64,000 bases of DNA from Xanthomonas sacchari (GCF_040529065.1 NZ_CP132343.1:806001-870000), one strand, 5' to 3'. Positions 40,020 through 49,293 are shown, numbered from the stretch's first letter. The notes: a model not told the origin generated them from the sequence alone. Program-made: numbers and translations.

Positions 40020-40694
40020 TCAGCGCCGTGGCGGCTTCGGGCTGGCCGGCGGTGGCACGCTGGGCGCCAGTGCGGTCGAGGCGTCGGCCTGGCCCTGCTG
40101 CAGGGTCCAGCCGACCACGTCGTGGCCGAGTTGCGACATGGCCTGGCCGAAGGCGTCGACCACCTGCGATTCGGCGGTGCCGGCGGCGGGCTGGGTCACC
40201 AGGAAGGTGCGCGAGGCGACCACGCGCTGGTCGGCGCTGTACAGCAGCTTGGCGTTGAGTTCGATGGTGGCCGACGGCACCGTGCGCCCTGCGTAGTCCG
40301 CTTCGAAGCGGCGCAGGTCCAGCAGCAGCTTGTAGTCGGCGCGGATCCCGGTGCCGAGTCGGGCCACGCCCGGAATCCGTCCGGAATCCTCGAACGCGCG
40401 CAGCAGCATGTCCTCAAGCATGTCGGTGGCCGGCTGCGCCCAGCTGACGCCGCCGTACACCTGCAGTTCGTCCGGCGTCGGCCGCACGGCGATGCGCGAA
40501 CTGTCGACCACGCGCGCAGCGCTGGGCTTGGTCAGCGCCAGTTGCCAGCTCACCTGCGGCCAGGCCGGGTCGGCGGTCACCCGCACGTCCGGCGCGTAGA
40601 TCGTCACCGGCTCCTTGCTGCCGCCGGGCAGCGAACAGCCGGCCAGCAGCAGGGCCGGCACGGCGAGCAGGAAGAGGGCGCGCATCGGCTTCAT
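40020..40694 (-). CDS. ABC-type transport auxiliary lipoprotein (PqiC-like)
   Basis: A 224-residue outer-membrane-type lipoprotein. The signal peptide ends in lipobox LLAGC (Cys about 20). The body matches the ABC auxiliary lipoprotein family (TIYAPDVRVTADPAWPQVSW, SSRIAVRPTPDELQVYGG, LRRFEADY), which includes PqiC. The C-terminus is Pro-rich. It is last in the mla-type operon and overlaps mlaD by 4 bp, so it probably forms the outer-membrane contact of this lipid transporter in place of MlaA/MlaC. Confidence 0.88.
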   Translation of the reverse strand: MKPMRALFLLAVPALLLAGCSLPGGSKEPVTIYAPDVRVTADPAWPQVSWQLALTKPSAARVVDSSRIAVRPTPDELQVYGGVSWAQPATDMLEDMLLRAFEDSGRIPGVARLGTGIRADYKLLLDLRRFEADYAGRTVPSATIELNAKLLYSADQRVVASRTFLVTQPAAGTAESQVVDAFGQAMSQLGHDVVGWTLQQGQADASTALAPSVPPPASPKPPRR

Positions 40695-41617
40695 TTGGGT
40701 TTGAACTCCTTCGGGGCGTCGCGGCCGAGCAGGTAGCGCGCGGGGTTGTTGTCCAGGCGGTCGCTGACCCGGCGCAGGTCGCGGATCAGACCGCGCAGTT
40801 CGGTCAGGGTCGGGCCGAGCTGGCCGAGGCCGTCGTTGGCGAAGCTGTTGATCGCCGAGCGGTTCTCGCCAAGGATCTTGTCGGCATTGCCGGCGGCCGA
40901 GTCCAGCTTGCTCAGCGTGTCCTCCAGCTTGTCCAGGATCGGCGGCAACTGCTGCACCAGGTTCTGGTCCAGGCGCTGGATGGTGCCGTTGGTGGTCTTG
41001 AGCGTGGTGTCCAGGTTGCGCGCCGCATCGCGCGCGCTGACGATCAGCGACTGCATGCCCTGGTCGCGGTCGGCCAGGCCGCCGCTGATGGTTTCCAGGT
41101 TGTGCAGGGTGGCGGTGATGCTGGCGACGTTGCGGTCGCTGAGCACCTCGTCCAGGCGTTCGACGATGCGGTTGGCGGTGTCGGTGATGTTCTGCAGCGC
41201 CGAGGGCGTGGTCTGGATGATCGGCGCGTCGCTGTTGTCGATCGAGGTCAGCGCCGGCGCTTCCGGGGTGCCGCCGGAGAGCTGGATGATCGACGGGCCG
41301 GTCAGGCTGGTGATGCCCAGCTTGGCGCGGGTGTCGCTCTTGATCGGCGTGGTCGAGTTGACCCGGATCCGCGCCACCACCTGGCGCGGATCGTTCGGCG
41401 CCAGGGTCAGCTCGGTGATCGAGCCCACCGCGATGCCGTTGTACTGCACCGGGCTGCCGACCGACAGGCCGGTCACCGCCTCGCGGAACACCACGCGGTA
41501 CTCCTGCCAGGTGCGGTCGGAGGAATACTTGGCGGCCCAGAGTCCGAACAGCAGCAGCGCGATCCCCACCACGATGGTGAAGGCGCCGATCAGCACGTAA
41601 TTGGCTTTGGTTTCCAT
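40691..41617 (-). CDS. mlaD: MlaD-like MCE-domain substrate-binding protein
   Basis: A 308-residue inner-membrane-anchored protein with one N-terminal helix (VLIGAFTIVVGIALLLFGLW), the MCE domain (VTGLSVGSPVQYNGIAVGSI; about 40-120) and a long helical C-terminal region (about 150-290) longer than in E. coli MlaD. MCE rings carry phospholipids between membranes. The chosen ATG removes a Pro-rich upstream frame. It is 4 bp downstream of mlaF. Confidence 0.93.
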   Translation of the reverse strand: METKANYVLIGAFTIVVGIALLLFGLWAAKYSSDRTWQEYRVVFREAVTGLSVGSPVQYNGIAVGSITELTLAPNDPRQVVARIRVNSTTPIKSDTRAKLGITSLTGPSIIQLSGGTPEAPALTSIDNSDAPIIQTTPSALQNITDTANRIVERLDEVLSDRNVASITATLHNLETISGGLADRDQGMQSLIVSARDAARNLDTTLKTTNGTIQRLDQNLVQQLPPILDKLEDTLSKLDSAAGNADKILGENRSAINSFANDGLGQLGPTLTELRGLIRDLRRVSDRLDNNPARYLLGRDAPKEFKPK

Positions 41618-41621
41618 GGGC

Positions 41622-42437
41622 TCAGGGGGTCTCGGTCCAGGCGGTCTTGGCATCGCGCGCGGCGCGGGCGCGCGGGCCGTGGAAATACTCTTGGATCCAC
41701 GGATGGTCCACTTGCTCGATCTCGGCCAGCGGCGCGTTGGCGATGACCTTGCGGTCGGCCAGCACCGCCACGCGGTCGCAGATAGCGTACAAGGTGTCCA
41801 GATCGTGGGTGATGAGGAACACGGTCAGGCCCAGCGCTTCCTGCAGGGTGCGGATCAGCCGGTCGAAGGCGGCCGCGCCGATCGGGTCCAGCCCGGCAGT
41901 GGGTTCGTCCAGGAACAACAGGGGTGGATCCAGCGCCAGCGCGCGCGCCAGCCCGGCGCGCTTGCGCATGCCGCCGGACAGCTGCGAGGGCAGCTTGTTC
42001 AGCGCATCGGCGGGCAGGCCGGCCAGCTTCACCTTCAGCAGCGCCAGCTCGTAATGCCAGCTGTCGGGCAATTCGCCGAAATGCTCCTTCAGCGGCACCT
42101 GCACGTTCTCGCCGACGGTCAGCGAGGAAAACAGCGCGCCGTCCTGGAACAGCACGCCGGTATTGCGCTCCACATGCAGGCGATCGGCGCGGCGCCCGGA
42201 ATCGGTATCCACGCCCAGCACCTGGATCTTGCCGGCATCGGGATCGCGCAGGCCGAGGATGGTGCGCATCAGCACCGACTTGCCGGTCCCCGAGCCGCCG
42301 ACCACGCCGAGGATCTCGCCACGGCGCACGTCCAGGTCCAGGTCCTCGTGCACGGTCTGGCTGCCGAAGCGATTGACCAGGCCGCGGACGGAGATGGCCA
42401 GTTCGGGATTGGGGATTGGGGATTCGGGATTGGTCAA
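41622..42437 (-). CDS. mlaF: MlaF-like lipid-transport ABC ATPase
   Basis: A 271-residue ATPase with Walker A GGSGTGKS, signature LSGGMRKR, Walker B LLFLDEPTAGLDP and the switch His in LITHDLDTLY; this is the MlaF/Ttg2A type. The only upstream start in frame is a TTG at 42437, so the first about 11 residues (MTNPESPIPNPE) are translated from GGGAATC-type 7-bp repeat DNA, and the true start is uncertain. It pairs with MlaE. Confidence 0.92.
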   Translation of the reverse strand: MTNPESPIPNPELAISVRGLVNRFGSQTVHEDLDLDVRRGEILGVVGGSGTGKSVLMRTILGLRDPDAGKIQVLGVDTDSGRRADRLHVERNTGVLFQDGALFSSLTVGENVQVPLKEHFGELPDSWHYELALLKVKLAGLPADALNKLPSQLSGGMRKRAGLARALALDPPLLFLDEPTAGLDPIGAAAFDRLIRTLQEALGLTVFLITHDLDTLYAICDRVAVLADRKVIANAPLAEIEQVDHPWIQEYFHGPRARAARDAKTAWTETP

Positions 42438-42507
42438 AGCAACAGCTCCCGCACGGGCGCGCAGCGCCCGGCTTCAACCAATCCCCAATCCCGAATTCCG
42501 ATTCCCG
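42402..42507. repeat. Inverted pair of 7-bp repeat blocks between mlaF and mlaE
   Basis: A ggattgg/gattcgg-type block (42402-42433) is followed about 45 bp later by a ccaatcc/gattccc-type block (about 42478-42507), so the two can pair. The left block is inside the mlaF coding region. Confidence 0.7.
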
Positions 42508-42515
42508 GCTTCAAC

Positions 42516-43628
42516 TCACCACCCCATGTTCATGAACCACAGCGCGGCGATCGCGTCGATGATGATCACCAGCGAGATCGTCTGCACCACGCTGGAGGTG
42601 GTGCGCTCGCCGACGGACTGGGCGGTGCCTTCCACGCGCAATCCCTCCAGGCAGCCGATCAGGCCGATCACGATGGCGAAGATCGGCGCCTTGGACAGGC
42701 CCACCAGCATGTGCCGGATCTGGATGGTGTCGTGCATGCGCGCCAGGTACATCTGCGGCGGGATGCCCAGGTCGAAGGCGCCGACGGTGACGCCGCCGGC
42801 CAGGCCGGCGATCATCGCCACGAAGGTCAGCAGCGGCAGCATCAGCAGCAGCGCCACCAGCCGCGGGATCACCAGCAGGTCCATCGGGTCCAGGCCCAGG
42901 GTCTGGATCGCATCGACCTCCTCGCGCGCCTTCATCGCGCCGATCTGCGCGGTGAAGGCGCTGGCGGTGCGTCCGGCCAGCACGATCGCGGTCAGCAGCA
43001 CCGCGAACTCGCGCAGGAAGGCGATGCTGACCAGCTCCACCACGTAGATCTCGGCGCCGAAGTCGCGCAGGATCGTGGAGCCGAGGAAGGCGATCACCGC
43101 GCCGACCAGATACGACAGCAGCGCCACCAGCGGCACCGCGTCCAGGCCGACCTGCTCCATGTGGTGCACGGTGGCGGTCAGGCGGAACCGGCGCGGCGCG
43201 TGCAGCAGCCGCAGCAACTTGACCAGAGTCTCGCCGAGGAAACCGACCAGGGCGACGATTTCCTTGCCGTTGCGGTGTACCGCGTAGCCCAGGCGTTCCA
43301 GCGCCGCGGCGAAGCCATAGTCGCGCTTGCGCTTGGGGCGGTCGTCGGCCACGTCCTCGATGGTGGAGACCAGCGCGCGGTGATCCTGGCGGAAATCCAG
43401 CGCCTCGTGGGCGATGCCGTTGCGCGTGGCGTAGCGCATCAGCTGCAGCACCCCGGCCGAATCCAGCTGGCCGATGCCGCTGGCGTCGATGCCGGTGGTG
43501 CCGGCCGGCATGCCGCGCAGCACTTCCGAGGAGGCCAGGGCGGTGGCCAAGGTCCAACTGCCGGTCAGCCGCACCCGCGAGGGGTCTCGGTCGTCCTGGC
43601 TGAGTTTGGGCGGTTGCGGTTCGATCAT
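42516..43628 (-). CDS. mlaE: MlaE-like permease with N-terminal STAS domain
   Basis: A 370-residue protein. Residues about 15-115 form a STAS/MlaB-type domain (TGIDASGIGQLDSAGVLQLMRY); the rest is the MlaE permease, with the conserved GLDAVPLVALLSYLVG, VLAGRTASAFTAQIGAMK and EEVDAIQTLGLDP. In E. coli MlaB is a separate protein; here it is fused. It is first gene of an mlaE-mlaF-mlaD-lipoprotein operon for phospholipid transport and outer-membrane asymmetry. Confidence 0.93.
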   Translation of the reverse strand: MIEPQPPKLSQDDRDPSRVRLTGSWTLATALASSEVLRGMPAGTTGIDASGIGQLDSAGVLQLMRYATRNGIAHEALDFRQDHRALVSTIEDVADDRPKRKRDYGFAAALERLGYAVHRNGKEIVALVGFLGETLVKLLRLLHAPRRFRLTATVHHMEQVGLDAVPLVALLSYLVGAVIAFLGSTILRDFGAEIYVVELVSIAFLREFAVLLTAIVLAGRTASAFTAQIGAMKAREEVDAIQTLGLDPMDLLVIPRLVALLLMLPLLTFVAMIAGLAGGVTVGAFDLGIPPQMYLARMHDTIQIRHMLVGLSKAPIFAIVIGLIGCLEGLRVEGTAQSVGERTTSSVVQTISLVIIIDAIAALWFMNMGW

Positions 43629-43728
43629 GGGGGCGTCCGGTGCGCGAGCATACCTGTTTCGCCCGTGTTGCAGATGTGGTGATCGCGGCGGGGTGGCCGG
43701 GCGCGGCGTTCGCGCCATACTAGCCGAC

Positions 43729-44988
43729 ATGCCCGCCGCTCCCACCGTCAGTCCCTCCGCCAACGCGACCTACGCGCAGCGCATCGCCTTCGTCTCCGAC
43801 ATCGCCGGGCGACTGCACACCTACGGCACCACCGCGCAGCGGCTGGAGGCGGCGGTGGTGGCGCTGTCGCAGCAACTGGACCTGGACTGCGAGCCCTGGT
43901 CCAACCCGACCGGGCTGATCCTCAGTTTCAGCGACCCGACCAAGGCGATCGGGTCCAGCGACATCACCCGCGTGGTGCGGCTGGCGCCCGGCGACAACGA
44001 CCTGCACAAGCTCAGTGTCGCCGACCGCATCGCCGACGACGTGGCCAGCGGGCGCATGAGCGTGGCCCAGGGCCACACCGCGCTGCGCCAGCTGGACCAG
44101 CCGCCGGGACGGCGCTGGATGGCGATGCAGGTGCTCGGCTTCGGCCTGGCCGCGGCCGGCGTGGCCGGGCTGTGGCGCCTGCCGTGGCTGGACATCGCCA
44201 CCGCCAGCGCCATCGGCCTGCTGATCGGCGTGCTCACCCAGCTCACCGACAAGCGCCCGGCGACCAAGGAGGCCAACGATGCGCTGGCGGCGCTGCTGGC
44301 CGGTTTCGTCGCGACCCTGGTGGCCAGTTTCGTGGCGCCGCTGAATCTCAATACGGTGATCATCGCCTCGCTGGTGGTGTTGCTGCCCGGTATGGCGCTG
44401 ACCAATGCGGTCAACGAACTGACCAGCCAGCACTGGGTCTCGGGCACGGCGCGCTTCGCCGGCGCGGTCACCACCATCCTCAAGCTGACCGTCGGCGCGG
44501 TGATCGCGGTGACCCTGGCGCAACTGCTCGGCCTGGAGCCGATGGTGCAGGCGTCGCGTCCGCAGCACGGCTGGGTGGAGTGGGCGTCGCTGCTGGTGGC
44601 CGCCTACGCGTTCGCGCTGCTGTTCAAGGCCAGCGGCCGCGATTATCCGTTCGTGATGGCCGCCTCGGTGGCTGGTTATGCGATCGCGCGCTTCGCCGGC
44701 GACGCCTGGGGCAGCCCGGTCGGCATCTTCCTGTCGGCGATGGTGCTGACCGCGGCCGGCAATCTGTTCGGGCGCATCGTGCAGCGGCCGGGCGCGCTGG
44801 TCCGGCTGCCGGGCATCATCATGCTGGTGCCCGGCAGCGCCAGCCTGCGCGGGCTGCTGACGATGGTCCAGCAGCAGGACGTGATCGGCGGGCAATCGGC
44901 GCTGTTGACGGTGACCAATATCGTGATGGCGCTGGTCGCCGGCCTGTTGTTCGGCAATCTGTTGGTACCGGCGCGCAAGAATCTTTGA
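43729..44988 (+). CDS. ThrE-family threonine/serine exporter-like protein
   Basis: A 419-residue protein combining the ThrE N-terminal region (IAFVSDIAGRLHTYGTTAQRLE..., about 15-110) with ten or so membrane helices covering both the DUF1212-like and DUF3815-like halves. The N-terminal motif GTTAQRLE and the later MALTNAVNELTSQHWVSG are family-typical. Amino-acid or small-molecule export is the family role; the substrate here is not known. It ends at a bidirectional terminator facing the H-NS-like gene. Confidence 0.85.
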   Translation: MPAAPTVSPSANATYAQRIAFVSDIAGRLHTYGTTAQRLEAAVVALSQQLDLDCEPWSNPTGLILSFSDPTKAIGSSDITRVVRLAPGDNDLHKLSVADRIADDVASGRMSVAQGHTALRQLDQPPGRRWMAMQVLGFGLAAAGVAGLWRLPWLDIATASAIGLLIGVLTQLTDKRPATKEANDALAALLAGFVATLVASFVAPLNLNTVIIASLVVLLPGMALTNAVNELTSQHWVSGTARFAGAVTTILKLTVGAVIAVTLAQLLGLEPMVQASRPQHGWVEWASLLVAAYAFALLFKASGRDYPFVMAASVAGYAIARFAGDAWGSPVGIFLSAMVLTAAGNLFGRIVQRPGALVRLPGIIMLVPGSASLRGLLTMVQQQDVIGGQSALLTVTNIVMALVAGLLFGNLLVPARKNL

Positions 44989-44999
44989 ATACTGAAAAG

Positions 45000-45027
45000 A
45001 AAAACGCCGGCATGCGCCGGCGTTTTT
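45000..45027. terminator. Bidirectional terminator
   Basis: A perfect 12-bp stem aaaaacgccggc/gccggcgttttt with an atgc loop sits 11 bp after the ThrE-like gene and 21 bp past the convergent H-NS-like gene. Confidence 0.92.
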
Positions 45028-45048
45028 CGTTACTGTCGTCGCGGCGAA

Positions 45049-45510
45049 TCACGCCTTCGGCGCGGCGCTCTTGCTGGCCTTCTTGGCGACGCGCTTGGTG
45101 GCCTTCTTGGCGGTCTTCTTGGCCGGCGCGGCGGATTTGGCAGCGCCGCCGGCGATCAGGAAATCCTCGACCTTCTTGCCCTTGGCGACCAGGTCGGCCA
45201 GCCAGCGCGGCTGCTTGCCGCGGCCGGTCCAGGTTTCGGCGGCATTGGCGGGATTGCGGTATTTCGGCGGAACCTTGCCCAGTTTGCGGCCCGGCTTCGG
45301 ACCAGGCTTGCCGGCCTTGCGGCCGCGCGCGGCGGGAGCGCCGCCGAAGACTTCCTCGATGCTGTAGCCGTGGCTCTTGGCCAGGCGCGCCAGCTGGGTG
45401 CGGACCTTGGCGATGGGGGTGCGCTTAGCGACGATGGACTGCTGCTTCTTGGCGGTCTTGATGAGGGCGCCCAACTGCTTGGCCGACAGGCCACTGAGAT
45501 CGATGGTCAT
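45049..45510 (-). CDS. H-NS-family nucleoid protein with basic tail
   Basis: A 153-residue DNA-binding protein. An N-terminal helical oligomerisation part (1 to about 55) is followed by a Gly/Lys/Pro linker, the H-NS core motif TWTGRGKQPRWLADLV (about 93-108) and a C-terminal tail of Ala/Lys/Pro repeats like histone H1. It should bind and silence A+T-rich, often transferred DNA. The start has a GGAG motif just upstream. It may well act on the low-G+C LPS genes in this window; this is inference. Confidence 0.9.
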   Translation of the reverse strand: MTIDLSGLSAKQLGALIKTAKKQQSIVAKRTPIAKVRTQLARLAKSHGYSIEEVFGGAPAARGRKAGKPGPKPGRKLGKVPPKYRNPANAAETWTGRGKQPRWLADLVAKGKKVEDFLIAGGAAKSAAPAKKTAKKATKRVAKKASKSAAPKA

Positions 45511-45731
45511 CTTTACTCCGGAAAATGGGTGGTGGCTTCCGCCATTCCCTGGCCAGCGCAGGATCATAATGATGCTTTATCGGATTGACAAATATCCGGC
45601 TTATTCGCTGCGAGTATTTCCGGTCGCAATGCCGTTGGAATATGTCCTTATGGATCCATGTACGGCGTATTCAATTGCGAACGTGCCGCTTCGGTTTCGC
45701 CCATATGACGTGACGGCGGCGTAAAGAAAAA

Positions 45732-45754
45732 GGGCCGGGATATCCTCCCGGCCC
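45732..45754 (-). terminator. Terminator of proS
   Basis: A gggccggga/tcccggccc stem lies 6 bp past the proS stop and is followed on the minus strand by a T-rich run. Confidence 0.8.
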
Positions 45755-45760
45755 CTTTCG

Positions 45761-47455
45761 TCACGCCTGCAGGCGTGCCAGCAAGGCGCCTCGATCCAGG
45801 TGCTCGGCATCGCCGCCGCTGCGCGCGCGATATTCGAAGGTGTCGGCAGCCAATCCCCGCTCCGAGACCACCACCCGGTGCGGCACGCCGATCAGCTCGA
45901 TATCGGCGAACATCGCGCCGGGGCGCAGGCCGCGGTCGTCCAGCACCGCGTCCAGCCCGGCCTGCTGCAGCTCGGCCAGCAGTGCCTCGCCGGCGGCGTC
46001 CACCGACGCATCGCGCTTGGGATTGATCACGCACACCGCCACCGTCCACGGCGCCATCGGCTGCGGCCAGCGGATGCCGGCATCGTCGTGGTTCTGCTCG
46101 ATCGCCGCGGCGACGATGCGGGAAATGCCGATACCGTAGCAGCCCATCGCCAGCGTCACGGTCTTGCCGTTTTCGTCCACCACGGTGGCGTCCAGCGCCT
46201 GCGCATACTGGCGGCCGAGCTGGAACACATGGCCGACCTCGATGCCGCGGGCCAGGCGAATCTCGCCGCCGTCGTGGGCGCGCTCGCCCTCGACCACGTT
46301 GCGCAGGTCGGCGACGGCGTCCGGTTCCGGCAGGTCGCGGCCCCAGTTGACCCCGGCCAGGTGGAAGCCGCGTTCGTTGGCGCCGACGACGAAGTCGGCC
46401 AGCGCCGCCACGTCGCGGTCGGCGACCACGCGGATCGGCCGGCGCGGACCCAGCGGACCGAGGAAGCCCGGCTCGCTGCCCAGATGCGCAAGGATCTCGG
46501 CCTCGTTGGCCATGCGATAGCCGGCCAGGCCGGCGACCTTGCCCAGCTTGATCTCGTTGACCGTGTGGTCGCCGCGCACCAGCGCCAGCACGAAGGTCTC
46601 GCCGGCCATCACCGCCACCGACTTGACCGTGCGCTGCAGCGGGATGCCGAGCAACTCGGCCACTGCCTCGCAGGTCTTCTGGGTGGGCGTGGCGACCTTG
46701 CGCAGTTCCTCGCTCGCTGCGGCGCGCGGGGCCGGGGCCGCGGCGATCGCGGCCTCGACGTTGGCTGCGTAGTCCGAGCCGGTGGAGAACGCCAGCGAAT
46801 CCTCGCCGGAGGCGGCCAGCACGTGGAATTCCTGCGAGGCGTCGCCGCCGATGTCGCCGGAATCGGCCTGCACCGCACGGAACTGCAGTCCCAGGCGGGT
46901 GAAGATGCGGGTGTAGGCCGCCTTCATGTTCTCGTATTCGCGCGCCAGATCCTCGTCGCTGATGTGGAACGAGTAGGCGTCCTTCATCAGGAATTCGCGC
47001 GCGCGCATCACCCCGAAGCGCGGGCGGATCTCGTCGCGGAACTTGGTCTGGATCTGGTAGAAGTTGACCGGCAACTGCTTGTAGCTGCTCAGCTCCTGCC
47101 GCGCGAAATCGGCGGCGGCCTCTTCGGCGGTCGGGCTGTAGCAATAGTCCTGTTCCTTGCGGTCCTGCATGCGCAGCATCAGCCCGCCGAACTTGCTCCA
47201 GCGCCCGGTGGCGTCCCACAGCTCGCGCGGCTGGATGGTCGGGAACAGCACTTCCACCGCGCCGGCGCGGTTCATTTCCTCGCGCACCACCGCTTCCACC
47301 TTGCGCAGTACGCGCAGGCCCAGCGGCGACCAGGTGTACAGGCCGGAGGCGAGCTTGCGGATCATGCCCGCGCGCAGCATCAGCTGGTGGCTGACCAGTT
47401 CGGCGTCGGCCGGGGTTTCCTTGGTGGTGTGCAGGTGGAACTGGGAAAGGCGCAT
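45761..47455 (-). CDS. proS: Prolyl-tRNA synthetase
   Basis: A 564-residue class II synthetase of the bacterial type. Motif 2 ([21 protein letters not shown]), the YbaK-like editing insertion (about 225-385) and motif 3 ([19 protein letters not shown]) are present. The C-terminal anticodon-binding domain ([13 protein letters not shown]...) completes it. It charges tRNA-Pro. The gene is transcribed leftwards with its own terminator. Confidence 0.97.
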   Translation of the reverse strand: MRLSQFHLHTTKETPADAELVSHQLMLRAGMIRKLASGLYTWSPLGLRVLRKVEAVVREEMNRAGAVEVLFPTIQPRELWDATGRWSKFGGLMLRMQDRKEQDYCYSPTAEEAAADFARQELSSYKQLPVNFYQIQTKFRDEIRPRFGVMRAREFLMKDAYSFHISDEDLAREYENMKAAYTRIFTRLGLQFRAVQADSGDIGGDASQEFHVLAASGEDSLAFSTGSDYAANVEAAIAAAPAPRAAASEELRKVATPTQKTCEAVAELLGIPLQRTVKSVAVMAGETFVLALVRGDHTVNEIKLGKVAGLAGYRMANEAEILAHLGSEPGFLGPLGPRRPIRVVADRDVAALADFVVGANERGFHLAGVNWGRDLPEPDAVADLRNVVEGERAHDGGEIRLARGIEVGHVFQLGRQYAQALDATVVDENGKTVTLAMGCYGIGISRIVAAAIEQNHDDAGIRWPQPMAPWTVAVCVINPKRDASVDAAGEALLAELQQAGLDAVLDDRGLRPGAMFADIELIGVPHRVVVSERGLAADTFEYRARSGGDAEHLDRGALLARLQA

Positions 47456-47555
47456 CGAGGGGCTTCGCAGACGGCGGGTCGCCCATTTTGCCAGTCATTG
47501 CCGGCGCTGCGGGCATCGCCCGCGGCTGGCGGCGCGTGTTCGGGGCGCGGCCGGC

Positions 47556-47948
47556 TTACTTGGCGGGTGCGGCCGCAGGGCTGCAGTAGGCCTTGATCGC
47601 GGCCTCGGCCAGGGCCTTCTGCGCGCCGCGCTGGGATTCGTCCAGCTCCCCGTCCGGCTTGCCGTCGCCATCGCTGTCGGTGGTGATCTTGCCGGGCTTG
47701 TTGAGGATGTCCAGGTTCTTGCGCGCGGTCAGGCACTGGCCGCTCTCGGCCGGGGCGGCCGCGGGCGTCTCGGCCGGGGCGTCGCCGCGGGTGTCGACCT
47801 TGCGCACCTGGTACTTGCCGCCGGTCGGCGGGGTCTCGGCATAGTGGGTGACGCCCTGGGCGTCCTTCCATTGGTACAGGGTGGTGGCGCCGAGCATGCC
47901 GCTGACGGCGAGCAGGGACAGGCAGCAAAACCGGGGCAGGGCGCGCAT
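47556..47948 (-). CDS. DUF4124 periplasmic protein
   Basis: A 130-residue protein with a signal peptide (FCCLSLLAVSGMLGA) followed by the DUF4124 core LYQWKDAQGVTHYAETPP. The tail contains DSDGDGKPDGELDESQ, which looks calcium-binding-like, and two Cys that may pair. The function is unknown; it probably lies in the periplasm. It sits 100 bp upstream of proS and divergent from pssA. Confidence 0.82.
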   Translation of the reverse strand: MRALPRFCCLSLLAVSGMLGATTLYQWKDAQGVTHYAETPPTGGKYQVRKVDTRGDAPAETPAAAPAESGQCLTARKNLDILNKPGKITTDSDGDGKPDGELDESQRGAQKALAEAAIKAYCSPAAAPAK

Positions 47949-48025
47949 CTCGGTCTCCAGGGCGCGGCGGGAGCGCCGATTGCAGCACCCGCCGACGGGC
48001 CTGGCAAGTCGATTAGACTGGCGGG

Positions 48026-48802
48026 ATGGACCCATCCCGACCGCCCCCCCGTTCGCGCACCATCTATCTGCTGCCGAACCTGTTCACCACCGCCGGCCTG
48101 TTCTCCGGTTTCTACGCCATCATCGCCGCCGCCAACGGCCAGTTCGTGCACGCCAGCGTGGCGGTGTTCGTGGCCGCGGTGATGGACGGGCTGGACGGGC
48201 GGGTGGCGCGGCTGACCGGCACCAGCAGCGAATTCGGCGTGCAGTACGACTCGCTGGCCGACCTGGTCAGCTTCGGCATGGCGCCGGCGCTGGTGATGTA
48301 CCACTGGTCGCTGTCGGCGCTGAAGTTCGACGGCGGCATGCTCGGCCGGGTCGGCTGGTCGGCGGCGTTCCTGTACGCGGCCTGCGCCGCGCTGCGCCTG
48401 GCCCGCTTCAACACCCAGGTCGGCACGGTCGACAAGCGCTGGTTCGTGGGCCTGGCCAGTCCGGCCGCGGCCGGGCTGATGATGGCCTTCGTGTGGTCCT
48501 TCGCCGACGGCTCGCTGGGCTGGGACGGCGAACAGCTGCGCTACGTGGCGCTGGGCCTGACCGTGACCGCGGCGCTGCTGATGGTCAGCCGCATCCGCTT
48601 CTGGAGCTTCAAGGGCAGTGGCGAGAAGGGCCCGCGCACCGACCGGGTGCCGTTCCTGATGCTGGTGCTGGCGCCGATCGTGCTGGCGGTGCTGGTCATC
48701 GACCTGGCCCGGGCGCTGCTGGCGATCGGCGTGCTGTACGCGCTGTCCGGGCCGTGCCTGTGGCTGTGGCGGCGCTGGCGCAAGGTGCCGGACGCGGCAT
48801 GA
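48026..48802 (+). CDS. pssA: CDP-diacylglycerol-serine O-phosphatidyltransferase
   Basis: A 258-residue integral membrane enzyme of the CDP-alcohol phosphatidyltransferase family with the motif DGLDGRVARLTGTSSEFG followed by D-S-L-A-D, and about seven membrane segments. It makes phosphatidylserine, the precursor of phosphatidylethanolamine. It overlaps the next gene by 4 bp. Another CDP-alcohol specificity is possible, but length and the LPNLFTTAGLFSGFYAI start fit PssA. Confidence 0.88.
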   Translation: MDPSRPPPRSRTIYLLPNLFTTAGLFSGFYAIIAAANGQFVHASVAVFVAAVMDGLDGRVARLTGTSSEFGVQYDSLADLVSFGMAPALVMYHWSLSALKFDGGMLGRVGWSAAFLYAACAALRLARFNTQVGTVDKRWFVGLASPAAAGLMMAFVWSFADGSLGWDGEQLRYVALGLTVTAALLMVSRIRFWSFKGSGEKGPRTDRVPFLMLVLAPIVLAVLVIDLARALLAIGVLYALSGPCLWLWRRWRKVPDAA

Positions 48803-49293
48803 GCGAGCAGGCGTCCATGCATGCGCCGTTGTGGTCGGCCGAGCAGGTCGGCTGGCTGCAGGCGCTCGGCCACACCGTGTACGTGGATGCCGCGGCCGTG
48901 GTCGAGCCCGAGCCCATCCCGTCGCCGGCGACCGAGCCGGCGCCGCCGGTGCAGCGCGCGCCATCGGCATCGGCGCCGCCGCGTGGCGGCCATGCCGCCG
49001 ACATGCCGGCCGGCGACGCACCGGAGCGGCGGCGGGCATCCGCGCCCCCGGCACCGGCGGTGCAGCCAGACGCGCCGCGTGCGGCGCCTGCGGCCGGGGC
49101 GCGCCGGGTCGGCCTGCGCCTGCCCGATCGCCTGCAGATCGCCTTGCTGCGCGCTTCCGGCCTCAATCCCAACGATCCGGCCACGCAGGCGCTGATGGCG
49201 ACCTGGCCGCTGGACGAACTGCGCGGCAATGCCGCGGCCAAGCGCGCGCTGTGGCCGCAGCTGCGCGCGCTGCGCAAGCGGGCGCCGCGATGA
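48799..49293 (+). CDS. holD: Probable DNA polymerase III psi subunit (HolD-like)
   Basis: A 164-residue protein. The N-terminus has a W-x3-L-x2-LG-type helix ([17 protein letters not shown]), residues 36-100 are a Pro/Ala linker, and the C-terminus (140-155) reads [16 protein letters not shown], which by eye matches the end of E. coli HolD (DLRANPTARAALWQQ). It overlaps rimI by 4 bp, the same gene pair as E. coli holD-rimI. HolD links the clamp loader to HolC (chi), and a holC gene is present at 54682-55104. The long linker and weak middle explain why it would usually be called hypothetical. Confidence 0.6.
   Translation: MSEQASMHAPLWSAEQVGWLQALGHTVYVDAAAVVEPEPIPSPATEPAPPVQRAPSASAPPRGGHAADMPAGDAPERRRASAPPAPAVQPDAPRAAPAAGARRVGLRLPDRLQIALLRASGLNPNDPATQALMATWPLDELRGNAAAKRALWPQLRALRKRAPR

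Noticed and set aside
41601-43682. 693-codon plus-strand open frame over the mla genes
   Set aside because: It is antisense to three well-conserved genes, has His/Gln/Asp/Arg-rich composition typical of high-G+C shadow frames, and shows no domain.
45511-45760. Small gene in the A+T-richer gap between the H-NS-like gene and proS
   Set aside because: Short frames (for example 45601-45810 minus) lack ribosome-binding sites and family resemblance; the region is more likely the promoter of the H-NS-like gene.
45800-47596. 598-codon plus-strand open frame over proS
   Set aside because: It is antisense to an intact prolyl-tRNA synthetase; low-complexity composition, no ribosome-binding site.
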